A stretch of 64,000 nucleotides of DNA, taken from assembly GCF_011045095.1 (NCBI RefSeq), contig NZ_JAALDL010000002.1:248001-312000 (forward strand), in the 5' to 3' direction. The notes beneath the pieces were generated by a model. The model worked only from the letters and a program-made list of their open reading frames with translations, was not told where the DNA came from and made no database searches. Source of the DNA: Grimontia sedimenti (lineage in GTDB: Bacteria > Pseudomonadota > Gammaproteobacteria > Enterobacterales > Vibrionaceae). The position numbers were made by a program, and so were the translations under genes. This document shows positions 53,346 to 62,052 of the stretch, piece by piece. How positions within the stretch are numbered: position 1 is the stretch's first letter; each line of letters starts with the position of its first letter.

Positions 53346-56300
53346 CAGGAAGTTACCCGCTGATTGCTCAACAATGCCTTCTTGGCTGAAGGTCGCGCGC
53401 CGTCGTTATTGAGTAATGCTGAGAAATCTTCTTCACTGACAAACTCGAAGTTATCTTCCGAGAGATTTTGCAGCAGAGTGTCTTCCAGCGTCAGGGTTTT
53501 GCTGCCCATAGTGATAACCACATCAACGCCGACCTGTGCCATCGCAAGTGCGCCGAATGACAGCACATTCGTTGAGCGCGAAATCACGACTTTGTCATCA
53601 CGGGTGCTGAAGTCTACGACAGTGTCATTACCTTTGCCGTCATAAGCGACGGTATTGTTGCCGCTTCCAAGCTCTAGGCTGTTATCACCGCCACCGCCGT
53701 ATACGATATCGCTGCCGCTGCTACCAGAGAGCGTATCGTTACCCCAACCGCCGAGCATGATGTCATCATCACCGCCGCCGTTCAGGGTGTCGTCGCCGCT
53801 GCCACCGACCAGCACATCAGCACCTGAGCCGCCATAGAGGGTGTCATTGCCGTTATCTCCCCAGACAATGTCGTCACCATTGCTGCCATAAAGGGTGTCG
53901 TTACCTAAGCCACCTTTAACAAAGTCATTCCCTTCACCGCCGTATGCCAGGTCGTCGCCATCGCCACCTTGGATGTTGTCGTTGCCATCATCACCCCAGA
54001 TGGAGTCGTTACCGTCACCACCTGAGAGAGAGTCGTTACCGATACCGCTTTTCAGAATGTCGTTGCCGTCACCGCCATTGAGTACGTCGTCACCCTCCGC
54101 ACCGTACAGCTCGTCATCTCCATCACCGCCGTTAATGACATCGTCGCCGGTACCAGCTTGCACGATATCTGAGCCCTCGCCACCGTTTAAGGTGTCATCG
54201 CCTTCGTCGCCGTACATGACATCATCGCCAACACCGCCATTCAGGACATCGTCGCCGATGCCTGCGATGAGTTCATCGTTACCGTCGCCACCGTTTAGCG
54301 TATCGTTACCGTCTTCCCCCATGAGGATGTCAGCACCAAGGCCGCCGTTCAGGACATCATTACCAATGCCGCCTCGTAAGGTATCATCACCCTCGCCGCC
54401 ATTGAGCACATCATCGCCGTCGTCGCCTTTGACATAGTCGTTGCCATCGCCACCGTTGACGATGTCGTTGCCATCGCCGCCGTAAAGCTTGTCAGCGCCC
54501 ACATCACCGTTCAGTACATCAGCACCAGTGCCGCCATAGAGGCTGTCATCACCTGAACCGCCGTTGACCAAGTCATCGCCCGACCCGCCGTAAGCAAGAT
54601 CGTTTCCGTTTCCTGCATGTAAGGTATCGTTACCGCTGTCGCCGCGGAGCGTGTCATCGCCTAAGCCGCCATAGAGCTTGTCGTTGTCAGAACCGCCATA
54701 AAGCGTATCCGCGCCCCTGCCACCGTATAAAGTGTCTTCACCAGAGTCGCCTTTCAGGACATCGCTTCCTCTGCCACCTTTAAGTGTATCGTCGTCCTTA
54801 CCGCCGTTTAGCTCATCATTGCCTCTGCCGCCGTGCAGTAAATCTGCTCCATCGCCACCATTTAAGACGTCGCTACCTCTACCGCCGTTTAGTGTGTCAT
54901 CGCCCAAACCACCGTTGAGTACATCGGCACCTCTGCCGCCTTTGAGCGTATCTTCTCCTGCCCCGCCATTGAGAGTGTCAGCACCTCTACCGCCATGGAG
55001 AGCATCACTTCCGTCGCCACCATTGAGTGTGTCCTGTCCTCGGCCACCAAACAGTGAATCCTCGCCATCACCGCCGTCTAAAACGTCAGCGCCTCTGCCA
55101 CCTTTCAAGACGTCGTTTCCGTCTCCACCGTTAAGCGTGTCTTGTCCTCGACCGCCGAACAAGGTGTCATCACCAACGCCTCCTTCAAGGATGTCAGCGC
55201 CTCTACCGCCTTTGAGAACATCGTCTCCGGTGCCACCATCCAAAATATCGGCACCTTTACCGCCGTGGAGCGTGTCATCACCAGACTCGCCGTACAATTC
55301 GTCTTTTCCGTTACCGCCATAGAGGGTGTCGGCATTACCTGTAAAGGTGACGGTTTCTCCGTCAATCTCTACCGTTTCATAAACTTGGGCCAGAGAAATG
55401 TTGTCGATCAGCGCGCCGTAGCTATCAGACTGCCCCTCACCGGAGAAAGCAACCTTGATGCTTTCTGTCCCTTCAGGGAGCAAAAGTAGACTGCTAAAAG
55501 ATTCGTAGGCTTGATTTGATTGGTCGTTATCGAAGTATTGGTAATACAGCACCTCACCATCTTGATCCGTCACACTGACCGAAAAAGCACTGGTTGTGGT
55601 GTTACTGCCACGATATCGGTTGGCATGGTCGAAACTGATTTCCATCGCCGCGTCTTGTTGCGCCGAAATAGATGAAACATCGAATTGTTGGAAAACAGTC
55701 GCGTTTGCGGTGGAGTCGAGCTCCATCACAGTGTTTGTCACATCATTGGCAGGGCCGCCCCCAAAGCCACCCTGCTGGAATTCCATCTTAATGTTGCCTT
55801 CGCTTTCCCAGCCAGGTACATCTTCATCGTTGACGAGGCTCCACATTCTTCTGCCGTCGTCACCATAAGATTCGAACCCACCATTGAGAACAAGGTTTGG
55901 CCCACGTGTCGCACCATCACCGTCATCGCCGTAGAGAACATCAGCGCCCTGATTACCGCGCAGCACGTCATTACCCATGCCGCCTTTTAACTCATCACTA
56001 CCTCTGCCACCCGAGAGCGTGTCGTCCCCAGCGTCGCCTTTCACGTAGTCATTGCCGCGACCGCCATTAACGACGTCGTCACCATCACCACCGAACAGAC
56101 GGTCTGCGCCGCGATTTCCATTTAGAACATCATCGCCGCTGGCACCATAAAGTTCATCTGCGCCTTTGCCGCCGAAAAGCTGGTCATCGCCCTTACCGCC
56201 TTGCAGCAAGTCTGCGCCTTGATTTCCTTTCAGGACATCATCGCCGTCACCGCCCCAAATTGCGTCGTTACCACGACCACCTGAGAGCTCGTCATTTCCC

Positions 56301-57136
56301 GTACCGCCCTGAATTTCATCCGCACCACGGCCGCCATTGATAGCGTCATTACCGCTACCGCCGCTTAAGAAGTCCTCGCCCTTACCGCCATATATAACGT
56401 CGTCACCTTCATTACCATAAACCTCATCGTCACCCTTTCCAGCGCGAATGGTGTCGTTGTCGGTTGTCTCAACAACTTGTGTCTGGGTAACTTCAATTTT
56501 AAACGTGACATCGTCGTAGTCTCTGTCACCTAAGTTCCAGAGGTCTTCCCAACTGGAGGTTTCGCCGTCAAAACGTTCGTGGTCTTGGTCGTTATTATTG
56601 AGAGGAGCTTCTGTGAGATACACCCCGACAGTGACGTTATCTTGTGTCACCGTAGGGCTATCATTAGATAAAGCGAGTGTGACGTCACCAACGTCAAATC
56701 CGCGGCTGTCGCCATTCGGAATGAGGAACATGCCAAGTTTGGCAGCATTCTCTGGTGCGGTAATCTCGAGAGTAGCTGTATCGGCATCTTTGGCGTTATC
56801 AATCAATACTGAAGACTGAATGACCATGCCATTGTCATCGACAATGTAATAACCGATGCTGTTTCTAAATCCTGCTGCAGAAGCGATATCAGACAAAGTG
56901 ACCTTGAGTGCGGTCTCGGCTTGAATGTTGTAGATAGTACTATCTGCACCGCCGTCTATCGTTGAAGTGAAGGTAGAAGAGCCTGTCGTTCCGTCGGTGC
57001 CGTTACCAAAAATAACATCATCGCCTTTGCCGCCAGTGATAATGTCATCACCCAGGGCGCCGTTGATTGTGTCCGCAGAATTCGTCCCGTTTAAAATATC
57101 GTTTCCGTCTGTCTCAAAAAAATTAGATTCGGACAT
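53294..57136 (-). CDS. Large RTX repeat protein, N-terminal part up to a frameshift
   Basis: The frame codes for 1280 residues, of which the last 34 are read out of frame. It opens without a signal peptide. Residues 8-45 are RTX, 75-215 a DUF4114-like module ([17 protein letters not shown]), 225-405 RTX, 413-583 a galactose-binding-like module starting NLVLNGGFE, and 600-1205 a very long RTX block rich in GGRGxD units. With the segment ending at 52524 the restored protein has about 1,536 residues. The adjoining gene's GAGGGG is upstream of the ATG. No type I secretion genes are nearby. It would be a secreted calcium-binding matrix or adhesive protein; that is inference. Confidence 0.8.
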   Translation of the reverse strand: MSESNFFETDGNDILNGTNSADTINGALGDDIITGGKGDDVIFGNGTDGTTGSSTFTSTIDGGADSTIYNIQAETALKVTLSDIASAAGFRNSIGYYIVDDNGMVIQSSVLIDNAKDADTATLEITAPENAAKLGMFLIPNGDSRGFDVGDVTLALSNDSPTVTQDNVTVGVYLTEAPLNNNDQDHERFDGETSSWEDLWNLGDRDYDDVTFKIEVTQTQVVETTDNDTIRAGKGDDEVYGNEGDDVIYGGKGEDFLSGGSGNDAINGGRGADEIQGGTGNDELSGGRGNDAIWGGDGDDVLKGNQGADLLQGGKGDDQLFGGKGADELYGASGDDVLNGNRGADRLFGGDGDDVVNGGRGNDYVKGDAGDDTLSGGRGSDELKGGMGNDVLRGNQGADVLYGDDGDGATRGPNLVLNGGFESYGDDGRRMWSLVNDEDVPGWESEGNIKMEFQQGGFGGGPANDVTNTVMELDSTANATVFQQFDVSSISAQQDAAMEISFDHANRYRGSNTTTSAFSVSVTDQDGEVLYYQYFDNDQSNQAYESFSSLLLLPEGTESIKVAFSGEGQSDSYGALIDNISLAQVYETVEIDGETVTFTGNADTLYGGNGKDELYGESGDDTLHGGKGADILDGGTGDDVLKGGRGADILEGGVGDDTLFGGRGQDTLNGGDGNDVLKGGRGADVLDGGDGEDSLFGGRGQDTLNGGDGSDALHGGRGADTLNGGAGEDTLKGGRGADVLNGGLGDDTLNGGRGSDVLNGGDGADLLHGGRGNDELNGGKDDDTLKGGRGSDVLKGDSGEDTLYGGRGADTLYGGSDNDKLYGGLGDDTLRGDSGNDTLHAGNGNDLAYGGSGDDLVNGGSGDDSLYGGTGADVLNGDVGADKLYGGDGNDIVNGGDGNDYVKGDDGDDVLNGGEGDDTLRGGIGNDVLNGGLGADILMGEDGNDTLNGGDGNDELIAGIGDDVLNGGVGDDVMYGDEGDDTLNGGEGSDIVQAGTGDDVINGGDGDDELYGAEGDDVLNGGDGNDILKSGIGNDSLSGGDGNDSIWGDDGNDNIQGGDGDDLAYGGEGNDFVKGGLGNDTLYGSNGDDIVWGDNGNDTLYGGSGADVLVGGSGDDTLNGGGDDDIMLGGWGNDTLSGSSGSDIVYGGGGDNSLELGSGNNTVAYDGKGNDTVVDFSTRDDKVVISRSTNVLSFGALAMAQVGVDVVITMGSKTLTLEDTLLQNLSEDNFEFVSEEDFSALLNNDGARPSAKKALLSNQRVTSWCQATCWLRRKPPATGT
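53391..53405 (-). other. Two-nt frameshift site in the RTX gene
   Basis: In the run GGTCGCGCGCCGTCG, removing two bases of the GC repeat joins the upper frame (NNDGA) to the lower frame ([11 protein letters not shown]) without a stop. The upper frame is otherwise read into Lys, Arg and Cys-rich nonsense. Confidence 0.75.
53700..55340 (-). repeat. Long array of RTX nonapeptide codons
   Basis: Several dozen 27-base units encode GGxGxDxLx repeats. Many contain GGRGAD or GGRGSD, a variant with Arg at the fourth position. Confidence 0.8.
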
Positions 57137-57441
57137 AATAACCCCTCGTGAAAAACAACTACCACTTGGGAAAAACTAGAAACAATTAGCTAATGACTCA
57201 AATGTGAAATTTGCGTCTCAATTTGAGAACTCCGACCTGACAAGAGAGCGATAGGTAACAAGGGGGATATTATTTTGTTTTTTCTGTATTTTTTTCAAAC
57301 AACGAAAGCAGCCTTATTTAACAAAATGTTATGCGCTAAAAACCTTTTTATTTTGGGAATGAAGACGACGCTTGCTTTCTATACAAATCTTCGCAAACAC
57401 TATACACATTTGGTTAAAAAGCATGATGTAAGAGTGATCAC
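57137..57441. other. Intergenic region between the RTX gene and the DJ-1/PfpI gene
   Basis: About 300 AT-rich bases holding the RTX promoter region. I see no gene, no GEMM-like motif and no clear terminator. Confidence 0.45.
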
Positions 57442-58041
57442 CTAAATATTGCGAATTTTGTTTAGCGTGTGATCAATTCTTATCTCCATTTCATCCTTGG
57501 GAATAGATAAGCCCAACATCTTCCGAGTGGCGTTAATGTCCAATAAATTCAAAGCCATCCAAGACGCAAGATACTCTGCGGCCAGACACCCTCCGGCGGT
57601 GGCGATGTTGCCTTTAGAGGAAAATGATGAAGAGGAGAAAGAAAGCCCGGTAGCACTCGCCAGAGATTCTGTCTTTAAATCTGTCGAAATGGAAACATCG
57701 CTTCCAATTATTCCCTTAGCAATAAGCAGTAAAACACCTGAGCATTGTGCACCTATATATTGGCGCTCTGGATCAAGTTGAAAAGATGAAATAAAGTTTG
57801 AATTTTCAGCGTATTGATTAGAAAGCTTTCCGCTCCCAAATATCACACCGTCATATTCTTCTAGCCTTTCTAACGTTGGATTAGCTTGAATGCACAAACC
57901 ATTCATTGAATTGACATCTGAATGCGTTGAAACAATTTCCGCAACCAAACCAAGATTGTTAAGTCGGTTCAGCATCGTAAAAGCGATCATCGAATCCATT
58001 TCGTTAAAGCCATCCAAAGTGACGATAGCAACTTTTTTCAA
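57442..58041 (-). CDS. DJ-1/PfpI family protein
   Basis: A 199-residue protein of the DJ-1/PfpI class I glutamine amidotransferase-like fold. It starts KKVAIVTLDGFNEMDS, the usual first strand, and has the nucleophile elbow GAQCSGVLLL near residue 110. Its activity (chaperone, hydrolase or regulator part) cannot be named. I start at TTG 58041 behind GGAGAGGAAG; a longer frame to 58185 would run through the bacterioferritin terminator at 58164-58183. No AraC domain follows, so it is the stand-alone form. Confidence 0.75.
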   Translation of the reverse strand: MKKVAIVTLDGFNEMDSMIAFTMLNRLNNLGLVAEIVSTHSDVNSMNGLCIQANPTLERLEEYDGVIFGSGKLSNQYAENSNFISSFQLDPERQYIGAQCSGVLLLIAKGIIGSDVSISTDLKTESLASATGLSFSSSSFSSKGNIATAGGCLAAEYLASWMALNLLDINATRKMLGLSIPKDEMEIRIDHTLNKIRNI

Positions 58042-58163
58042 AATGGCTTCCTCTCCAGCTATTTGACTTATGACTATTAATGATTTTGTACTGACAAACC
58101 TAAGATGAAAAGCTGCCCAAGCCTTTCTTTTCGAATACTCTTTAACCTTGGACAACAAAAAAA

Positions 58164-58183
58164 GGCCGCTATTGATAGCGGCC
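58164..58183 (-). terminator. Terminator of the bacterioferritin pair
   Basis: GGCCGCTAT and ATAGCGGCC pair; on the minus strand seven T's follow. It lies 23 bases past the stop at 58206. Confidence 0.85.
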
Positions 58184-58205
58184 ATTGGTTTCAGTCGGTG
58201 TCGGC

Positions 58206-58679
58206 TTATTTGCCCATTTTCGACTGAATGTAGTTTTGCAGACCAACCATATTGATCAAGCGAAGTTGCTTCTCCAGCCAGTACATGTGGTCTGACTCGG
58301 TATCATCAAGAAGCTTCAACAGGATTTCACGGGTCTGATAGTCCTGTTTTTCTTCACACAGCGCGATCACGGTGCGCAGCTCTGCAGCCACCATGTACTC
58401 GTATTTCAGATCGTTCTGCATCATCTCTTCGACGTCAGCACCGATCAGCAGCTTTTCACGAGACTGAACATCCGGCGTGCCTTCCAGGAAAAGAATACGG
58501 TTGATCAGAATGGATGCATGCTCACGCTCGTCTTCAGACTCGTGATTGATGCGCTCGTAAAGCTCATCCATACCCCAGTCTTCGTACATGCGGGCGTGAA
58601 CGAAATATTGATCCATCGCAGACAGTTCATTTGTCAGCAAGCGGTTCAGACCATCAATAATTTCTTGATTACCTTTCAT
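58206..58679 (-). CDS. bfr: Bacterioferritin subunit lacking the heme ligand
   Basis: A 157-residue bacterioferritin-fold protein that stores iron in a 24-subunit shell. The ferroxidase ligands are kept: Glu18 region (TNELSAMDQYF), Glu and His in DEREHA, and TESDHMYW. The heme-binding Met52 of bacterioferritin, normally in DEMKHA, is Arg here, so this subunit cannot bind heme in the usual way. AGGT-type site before ATG is moderate. It follows the other bfr gene by two bases, and may mix with it in one shell. Confidence 0.87.
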   Translation of the reverse strand: MKGNQEIIDGLNRLLTNELSAMDQYFVHARMYEDWGMDELYERINHESEDEREHASILINRILFLEGTPDVQSREKLLIGADVEEMMQNDLKYEYMVAAELRTVIALCEEKQDYQTREILLKLLDDTESDHMYWLEKQLRLINMVGLQNYIQSKMGK

Positions 58680-58681
58680 GA

Positions 58682-59152
58682 TTATTTCTCCATTTTCGCT
58701 TGCAGATAATTTTGTAGACCCGTCAGGCCAATCAGTTCAAGTTGAGACTCGATCCAGTCCAGATGTTCTTCTTCATCTTCAAGGATGTCATTCAACAACT
58801 CACGCGTTACATAGTCTTGCTTCTCTTCACAGATGGCGATCGCTTCTTTCAATTGAACCAACTGTTCTTCCAGCATAACTTTATCGCATTCGATCATTTC
58901 CTGGACTTCCTCGCCAATGCGAAGACGTTCAAGGTGCTGTAAGTTTGGTAAGCCTTCCAAAAACAGAATACGCTCGATCAATTTATCGGCGTGCTTCATG
59001 TCCTGAATAGATTTCTTGTATTCGGCTTTATTGAGCGCTTCAAAACCCCAATTGCCCAGCATTCTTGCATGGAGGAAGTACTGGTTAATTGCGGTGAGCT
59101 CGGAGGTGAGAATCTTATTCAGCTCAACGACAACGTCTTGATGACCTTTCAT
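58682..59152 (-). CDS. bfr: Bacterioferritin, heme-binding subunit
   Basis: A 156-residue bacterioferritin. It keeps the heme ligand Met52 (IQDMKHADK) and the ferroxidase residues ([20 protein letters not shown]). I start at ATG 59152 with AGGATC upstream, which matches the family opening MKGHQDVV; the frame is open 25 codons further. First gene of a two-gene operon with the heme-less paralogue. A Fur-like box lies 105 bases upstream. Confidence 0.92.
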   Translation of the reverse strand: MKGHQDVVVELNKILTSELTAINQYFLHARMLGNWGFEALNKAEYKKSIQDMKHADKLIERILFLEGLPNLQHLERLRIGEEVQEMIECDKVMLEEQLVQLKEAIAICEEKQDYVTRELLNDILEDEEEHLDWIESQLELIGLTGLQNYLQAKMEK

Positions 59153-59256
59153 CGTGATGATCCTTTTATAACGCTGGTAATCCCAAAAGATGTGCCACAT
59201 CCTAAGTGAAATTGAATTCAACAACAACCAGAAAAAGTCTTAATTTTCATGGCATT

Positions 59257-59275
59257 AGACAATGATAACGATTCC
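59257..59275. promoter_or_regulatory. Fur-like box upstream of bacterioferritin
   Basis: GACAATGATAACGATTCCC matches the 19-base Fur consensus at 14 positions. It lies between bfr and the methyltransferase gene. Confidence 0.5.
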
Positions 59276-59457
59276 CATTTTTATTCACCTTTAGGTTACC
59301 TATTCGCAATAATCCTTATACATTACATGTCTTTAACTGCAAGTATTTGGAAAGGCGGGTCTTATTCGGTTTAAGCCCTTAAAGACAGTTTGTCTTTCCT
59401 CTGGTATCCCTCCAAAATGCCGGGGTTTCCCCTTCCGTGTGTATTCAGAGAAATTTC

Positions 59458-60156
59458 ATGAAATCCGACATGTATTCAAAATTTGCCCAGCAATATGACG
59501 AAGCAGTTAAAGACAATATCTACAACGCTCTGTTTGAACGCCCGAACCTACAAGCCATGCTTGGCGACATCGAAGGAAAGAATGTGTTGGATTTAGGTTG
59601 TGGTTCCGGTGTGTATGCGGATTACTTCCTGAGTGAAGGCGCTGCGTCAGTCACCTGCCTCGACTTCTCTGCTGAAATGGTCGACATCGTGAAGAACAAG
59701 TTTGGTCAGCGTGTTTCGGCGTATGTTCAGGACCTATCAGAAGGCTTACCCAAAGAAGCTGATGGGCAATATGATGTTATCGTGTGTCCGTTGGTCATTC
59801 ATTACCTGAAAGACCTCACCGCTCTATTCAGCGACGTCTATCGCGTGCTAAAGCCTGGCGGATACATGGTGTTTTCGACCCATCACCCGTTTGCTGACTT
59901 CGAGTGTTCAACAACGGGCAGCTACTTTGATACCGAGCTAGTGCAAGAAGAATGGAACACGGTCGGTACACCGGTTCAGGTGACGTTTTACCGCAGACCG
60001 CTGGTGGAGATTTCCAATGCAATCACCAGTGCGGGGCTGTCAATCACTCAGATTTCAGAGGGTCAGGTTTCAGAAGCGATTAAACAAGCATCACCAAAGA
60101 CCTATGAACGCTTAAGAAAGCACCCCAATTTCATCTTTATCAAGTGTAAAAAGTAG
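59458..60156 (+). CDS. Class I SAM-dependent methyltransferase
   Basis: A 232-residue cytoplasmic methyltransferase. Motif I is NVLDLGCGSGVYADYF (near residue 40); motif II has CLDFSAEMVDIVKNKF, and YDVIVCPLVIHYLKDL marks motif III-IV. It resembles the UbiE/BioC-like Methyltransf_11 group, but the substrate cannot be read. I start at ATG 59458 (AGAG upstream) and not at the GTG seven codons before. It stands alone, with a shared hairpin with the TetR gene at 60166-60184. Confidence 0.82.
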   Translation: MKSDMYSKFAQQYDEAVKDNIYNALFERPNLQAMLGDIEGKNVLDLGCGSGVYADYFLSEGAASVTCLDFSAEMVDIVKNKFGQRVSAYVQDLSEGLPKEADGQYDVIVCPLVIHYLKDLTALFSDVYRVLKPGGYMVFSTHHPFADFECSTTGSYFDTELVQEEWNTVGTPVQVTFYRRPLVEISNAITSAGLSITQISEGQVSEAIKQASPKTYERLRKHPNFIFIKCKK

Positions 60157-60165
60157 AATGTACAA

Positions 60166-60184
60166 AGTGGAGCTTTAGGCTCCA
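60166..60184. terminator. Hairpin between methyltransferase and TetR gene
   Basis: GTGGAGC and GCTCCAC pair around a short loop between convergent genes, overlapping the TetR stop. Confidence 0.55.
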
Positions 60185-60768
60185 CAACTCCCTACCACCA
60201 CGCTCACCACATGCTCAATCTTCTCATCCAGATCTTTCCCTTCAGGAATTGGCTGCATGTCGAATACTTGGGGCCATACAAACATGCCGTTGAACAGGCT
60301 TGAGTATGTCTGAGTCAGCAGTTCCAATTTGATGGCTTTGATTTCCCCAGCCTTCTGCGCTTCATCAAACCAATGGTTCAGCGATTTATTGTTGTAGATT
60401 TTTGAAATGATTTGGCTGGCCATATCTGGCTGACGCAAGAACTCCATCAAGATGGTTCGGGTGAAAGGAATCCCATACGTGCCATAAAGGTTTTCAACCT
60501 CATTTCGCGTAATCGTAGTGAGTTGCTCACTCAGGCTTTTTTCGGCGTCAAATTCGTATCTTAGGCTTTCATCAATCGAAGACTGAATGATGGTCAGCAC
60601 AGATTCAAACAGCACTTCCTTGCTTTCAAAATGACGATAAAGCGTGCGCTTTGATACTTCTGCGGTTGTGCAGACGCGGTCCATATTCGCAGCCGCGAAT
60701 CCATGCTGGATAAACTCATCTTTGGCTGCAGTAATGATCGCCAGGCGCTTTTGCTCTGAACGTGTCAT
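60175..60768 (-). CDS. TetR-family regulator of the adjoining RND efflux genes
   Basis: A 197-residue TetR regulator. The helix-turn-helix is at residues 8-55 (FAAANMDRVCTTAEVSKRTLYRHFESKEVLF). The C-terminal ligand domain is all helical and not closely recognised. It is divergent from the RND operon, with palindromes between them, so it probably represses that operon and perhaps itself. AGGAGAG lies before the ATG. Confidence 0.87.
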   Translation of the reverse strand: MTRSEQKRLAIITAAKDEFIQHGFAAANMDRVCTTAEVSKRTLYRHFESKEVLFESVLTIIQSSIDESLRYEFDAEKSLSEQLTTITRNEVENLYGTYGIPFTRTILMEFLRQPDMASQIISKIYNNKSLNHWFDEAQKAGEIKAIKLELLTQTYSSLFNGMFVWPQVFDMQPIPEGKDLDEKIEHVVSVVVGSCGA

Positions 60769-60815
60769 GGGCTCTCTCCTTTTCTCAACGCGACAAATCT
60801 ACCAAGTTGAAATCA

Positions 60816-60876
60816 AAAAGTACACTTTTGAGTTTACCTCAATACAAAACACGCTTAAGATAAACTTCAGAGTTTA
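60816..60876. promoter_or_regulatory. Candidate TetR operators between regulator and RND operon
   Basis: Two palindromes, AAAAGTACACTTTT (60816-60829) and TAAACT-TCAG-AGTTTA (60861-60876), with GAGTTTAC repeated directly at 60830 and 60870. They fit a pair of regulator binding sites. Confidence 0.5.
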
Positions 60877-60913
60877 CTTTTGGTTTTAACACCAACCCCA
60901 GAATTGTCTGATC

Positions 60914-60936
60914 AGACCGGCTTTGCAGGCCGGTCT
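60914..60936 (+). promoter_or_regulatory. Hairpin in the RND operon leader
   Basis: AGACCGGC and GCCGGTCT pair around TTTGCAG, about 20 bases before the ATG, with a short T-rich tail. It may act as an attenuator or mRNA-stability element. Confidence 0.45.
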
Positions 60937-60955
60937 CTTTGTGGAGTGGAACTAC

Positions 60956-62050
60956 ATGGTCGTCAACACGTTCGGCAAACCGTCATTCAAGCGCGGCGCT
61001 ATTGCTACTTTGATCATCTCTTCTTTTCTTCTGTCAGGTTGTGGCGAGAAAGCGGTTGAACAAGTCACTGCGCCAGTCATCCAGCCAGCCCTGACGGAAA
61101 TCGTCGATACACAACAAGCCGCTGATCTCAGCTTTAACGGTGTGGTGCGCGCTGCTGAACGCGCAGACATGGCTTTCCGCATGGGTGGCCGGCTGACCAA
61201 CATCTTCGTCAATGAAGGTGATCAAGTAATAAAAGGCCAATTGCTCGCAACGCTGGATTCACGCGATGCCAAGACAGCTTTGGAATCAGCAGAGCTTGAA
61301 TTGAGAAACACCACGCTGGAATACGAGCGTGCACAGGCGATTTATAAGAAAAGCCAGGCGATCTCCAAAGCCGATTTAGATGCGATTACCACACGCTTTG
61401 ATCTGGCAAAGAACCGCGTTTCTGAAGCAAAACGCCAGCTGGAATACACCGAACTTCACGCACCGTTTGATGGCATTGTTGGCCGCAAAATGGTGGATAA
61501 CCACATTCAGGTTCAAGCCAATGAACCAGTGCTGACCGTGCATGACCTCAACGATTTGGAAGTGGTGATTAACATTCCTCATCAAGTCATGTTGTCTGGC
61601 GGTAACCGCACTAAAGCCATCGCAGAGATTTCTTCGATTCCGGGGCAAGCCTTCCCGCTGACACTTCGCACTTTTGCTACCCAGGCAGATTCAGTGTCCC
61701 AAACCTATGCCGTCGTTCTCGGGCTTGAGCAGGTGAATGGCTTCCGCGTTTTGCCGGGTATGGCCGTGAAAGTCGTACCCGAAATAAATGCTATTGCTGA
61801 CGAAAACACCCTTATCACCCTGCCACTGAACGCCGTAGTTCCAGATAACCAAGGCAAGCAGTTCGTCTGGGTGGTTGGCGACGATAACAAAGCTGAAAAA
61901 CGTTATGTGGACGTGGGCGCGCTGGTCAAAGACCGCATTGTCGTGAAACAGAACTTGGCTCTTGGCGAACGCGTCATCATCGCGGGCGTATCCAGCGTGA
62001 GAGAAGGCATGGAAGTCCGCCCTTACACTGACGAACGTACTGGAGCATAA
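60956..62050 (+). CDS. RND efflux periplasmic adaptor (membrane fusion protein)
   Basis: A 364-residue lipoprotein of the HlyD/AcrA-like adaptor family. A signal peptide with lipobox LLSGC (near residue 29) anchors it to the inner membrane. Then come the barrel-sandwich halves (MGGRLTNIFVNEGDQVIKGQ and LEYTELHAPFDGIVGR) flanking a helical hairpin (110-165). It links the RND pump to an outer-membrane channel. I use ATG 60956 (GGAG upstream). It is followed two bases later by the pump gene. No outer-membrane partner appears in the window. Confidence 0.88.
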   Translation: MVVNTFGKPSFKRGAIATLIISSFLLSGCGEKAVEQVTAPVIQPALTEIVDTQQAADLSFNGVVRAAERADMAFRMGGRLTNIFVNEGDQVIKGQLLATLDSRDAKTALESAELELRNTTLEYERAQAIYKKSQAISKADLDAITTRFDLAKNRVSEAKRQLEYTELHAPFDGIVGRKMVDNHIQVQANEPVLTVHDLNDLEVVINIPHQVMLSGGNRTKAIAEISSIPGQAFPLTLRTFATQADSVSQTYAVVLGLEQVNGFRVLPGMAVKVVPEINAIADENTLITLPLNAVVPDNQGKQFVWVVGDDNKAEKRYVDVGALVKDRIVVKQNLALGERVIIAGVSSVREGMEVRPYTDERTGA

Positions 62051-62052
62051 CA

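Noticed and set aside
53655..55322. Ser/Pro-rich open frames on the plus strand over the RTX repeats
   Set aside because: They are complementary readings of the repeated GGxGxD codons.
53700..55340. Regular short DNA repeats resembling a CRISPR array
   Set aside because: The 27-base units are in frame and code for RTX repeats; there are no unique spacers of constant size.
58042..58185. N-terminal extension of the DJ-1/PfpI gene
   Set aside because: It contains the bacterioferritin terminator at 58164-58183 and lacks family sequence; the TTG at 58041 has a good ribosome binding site.
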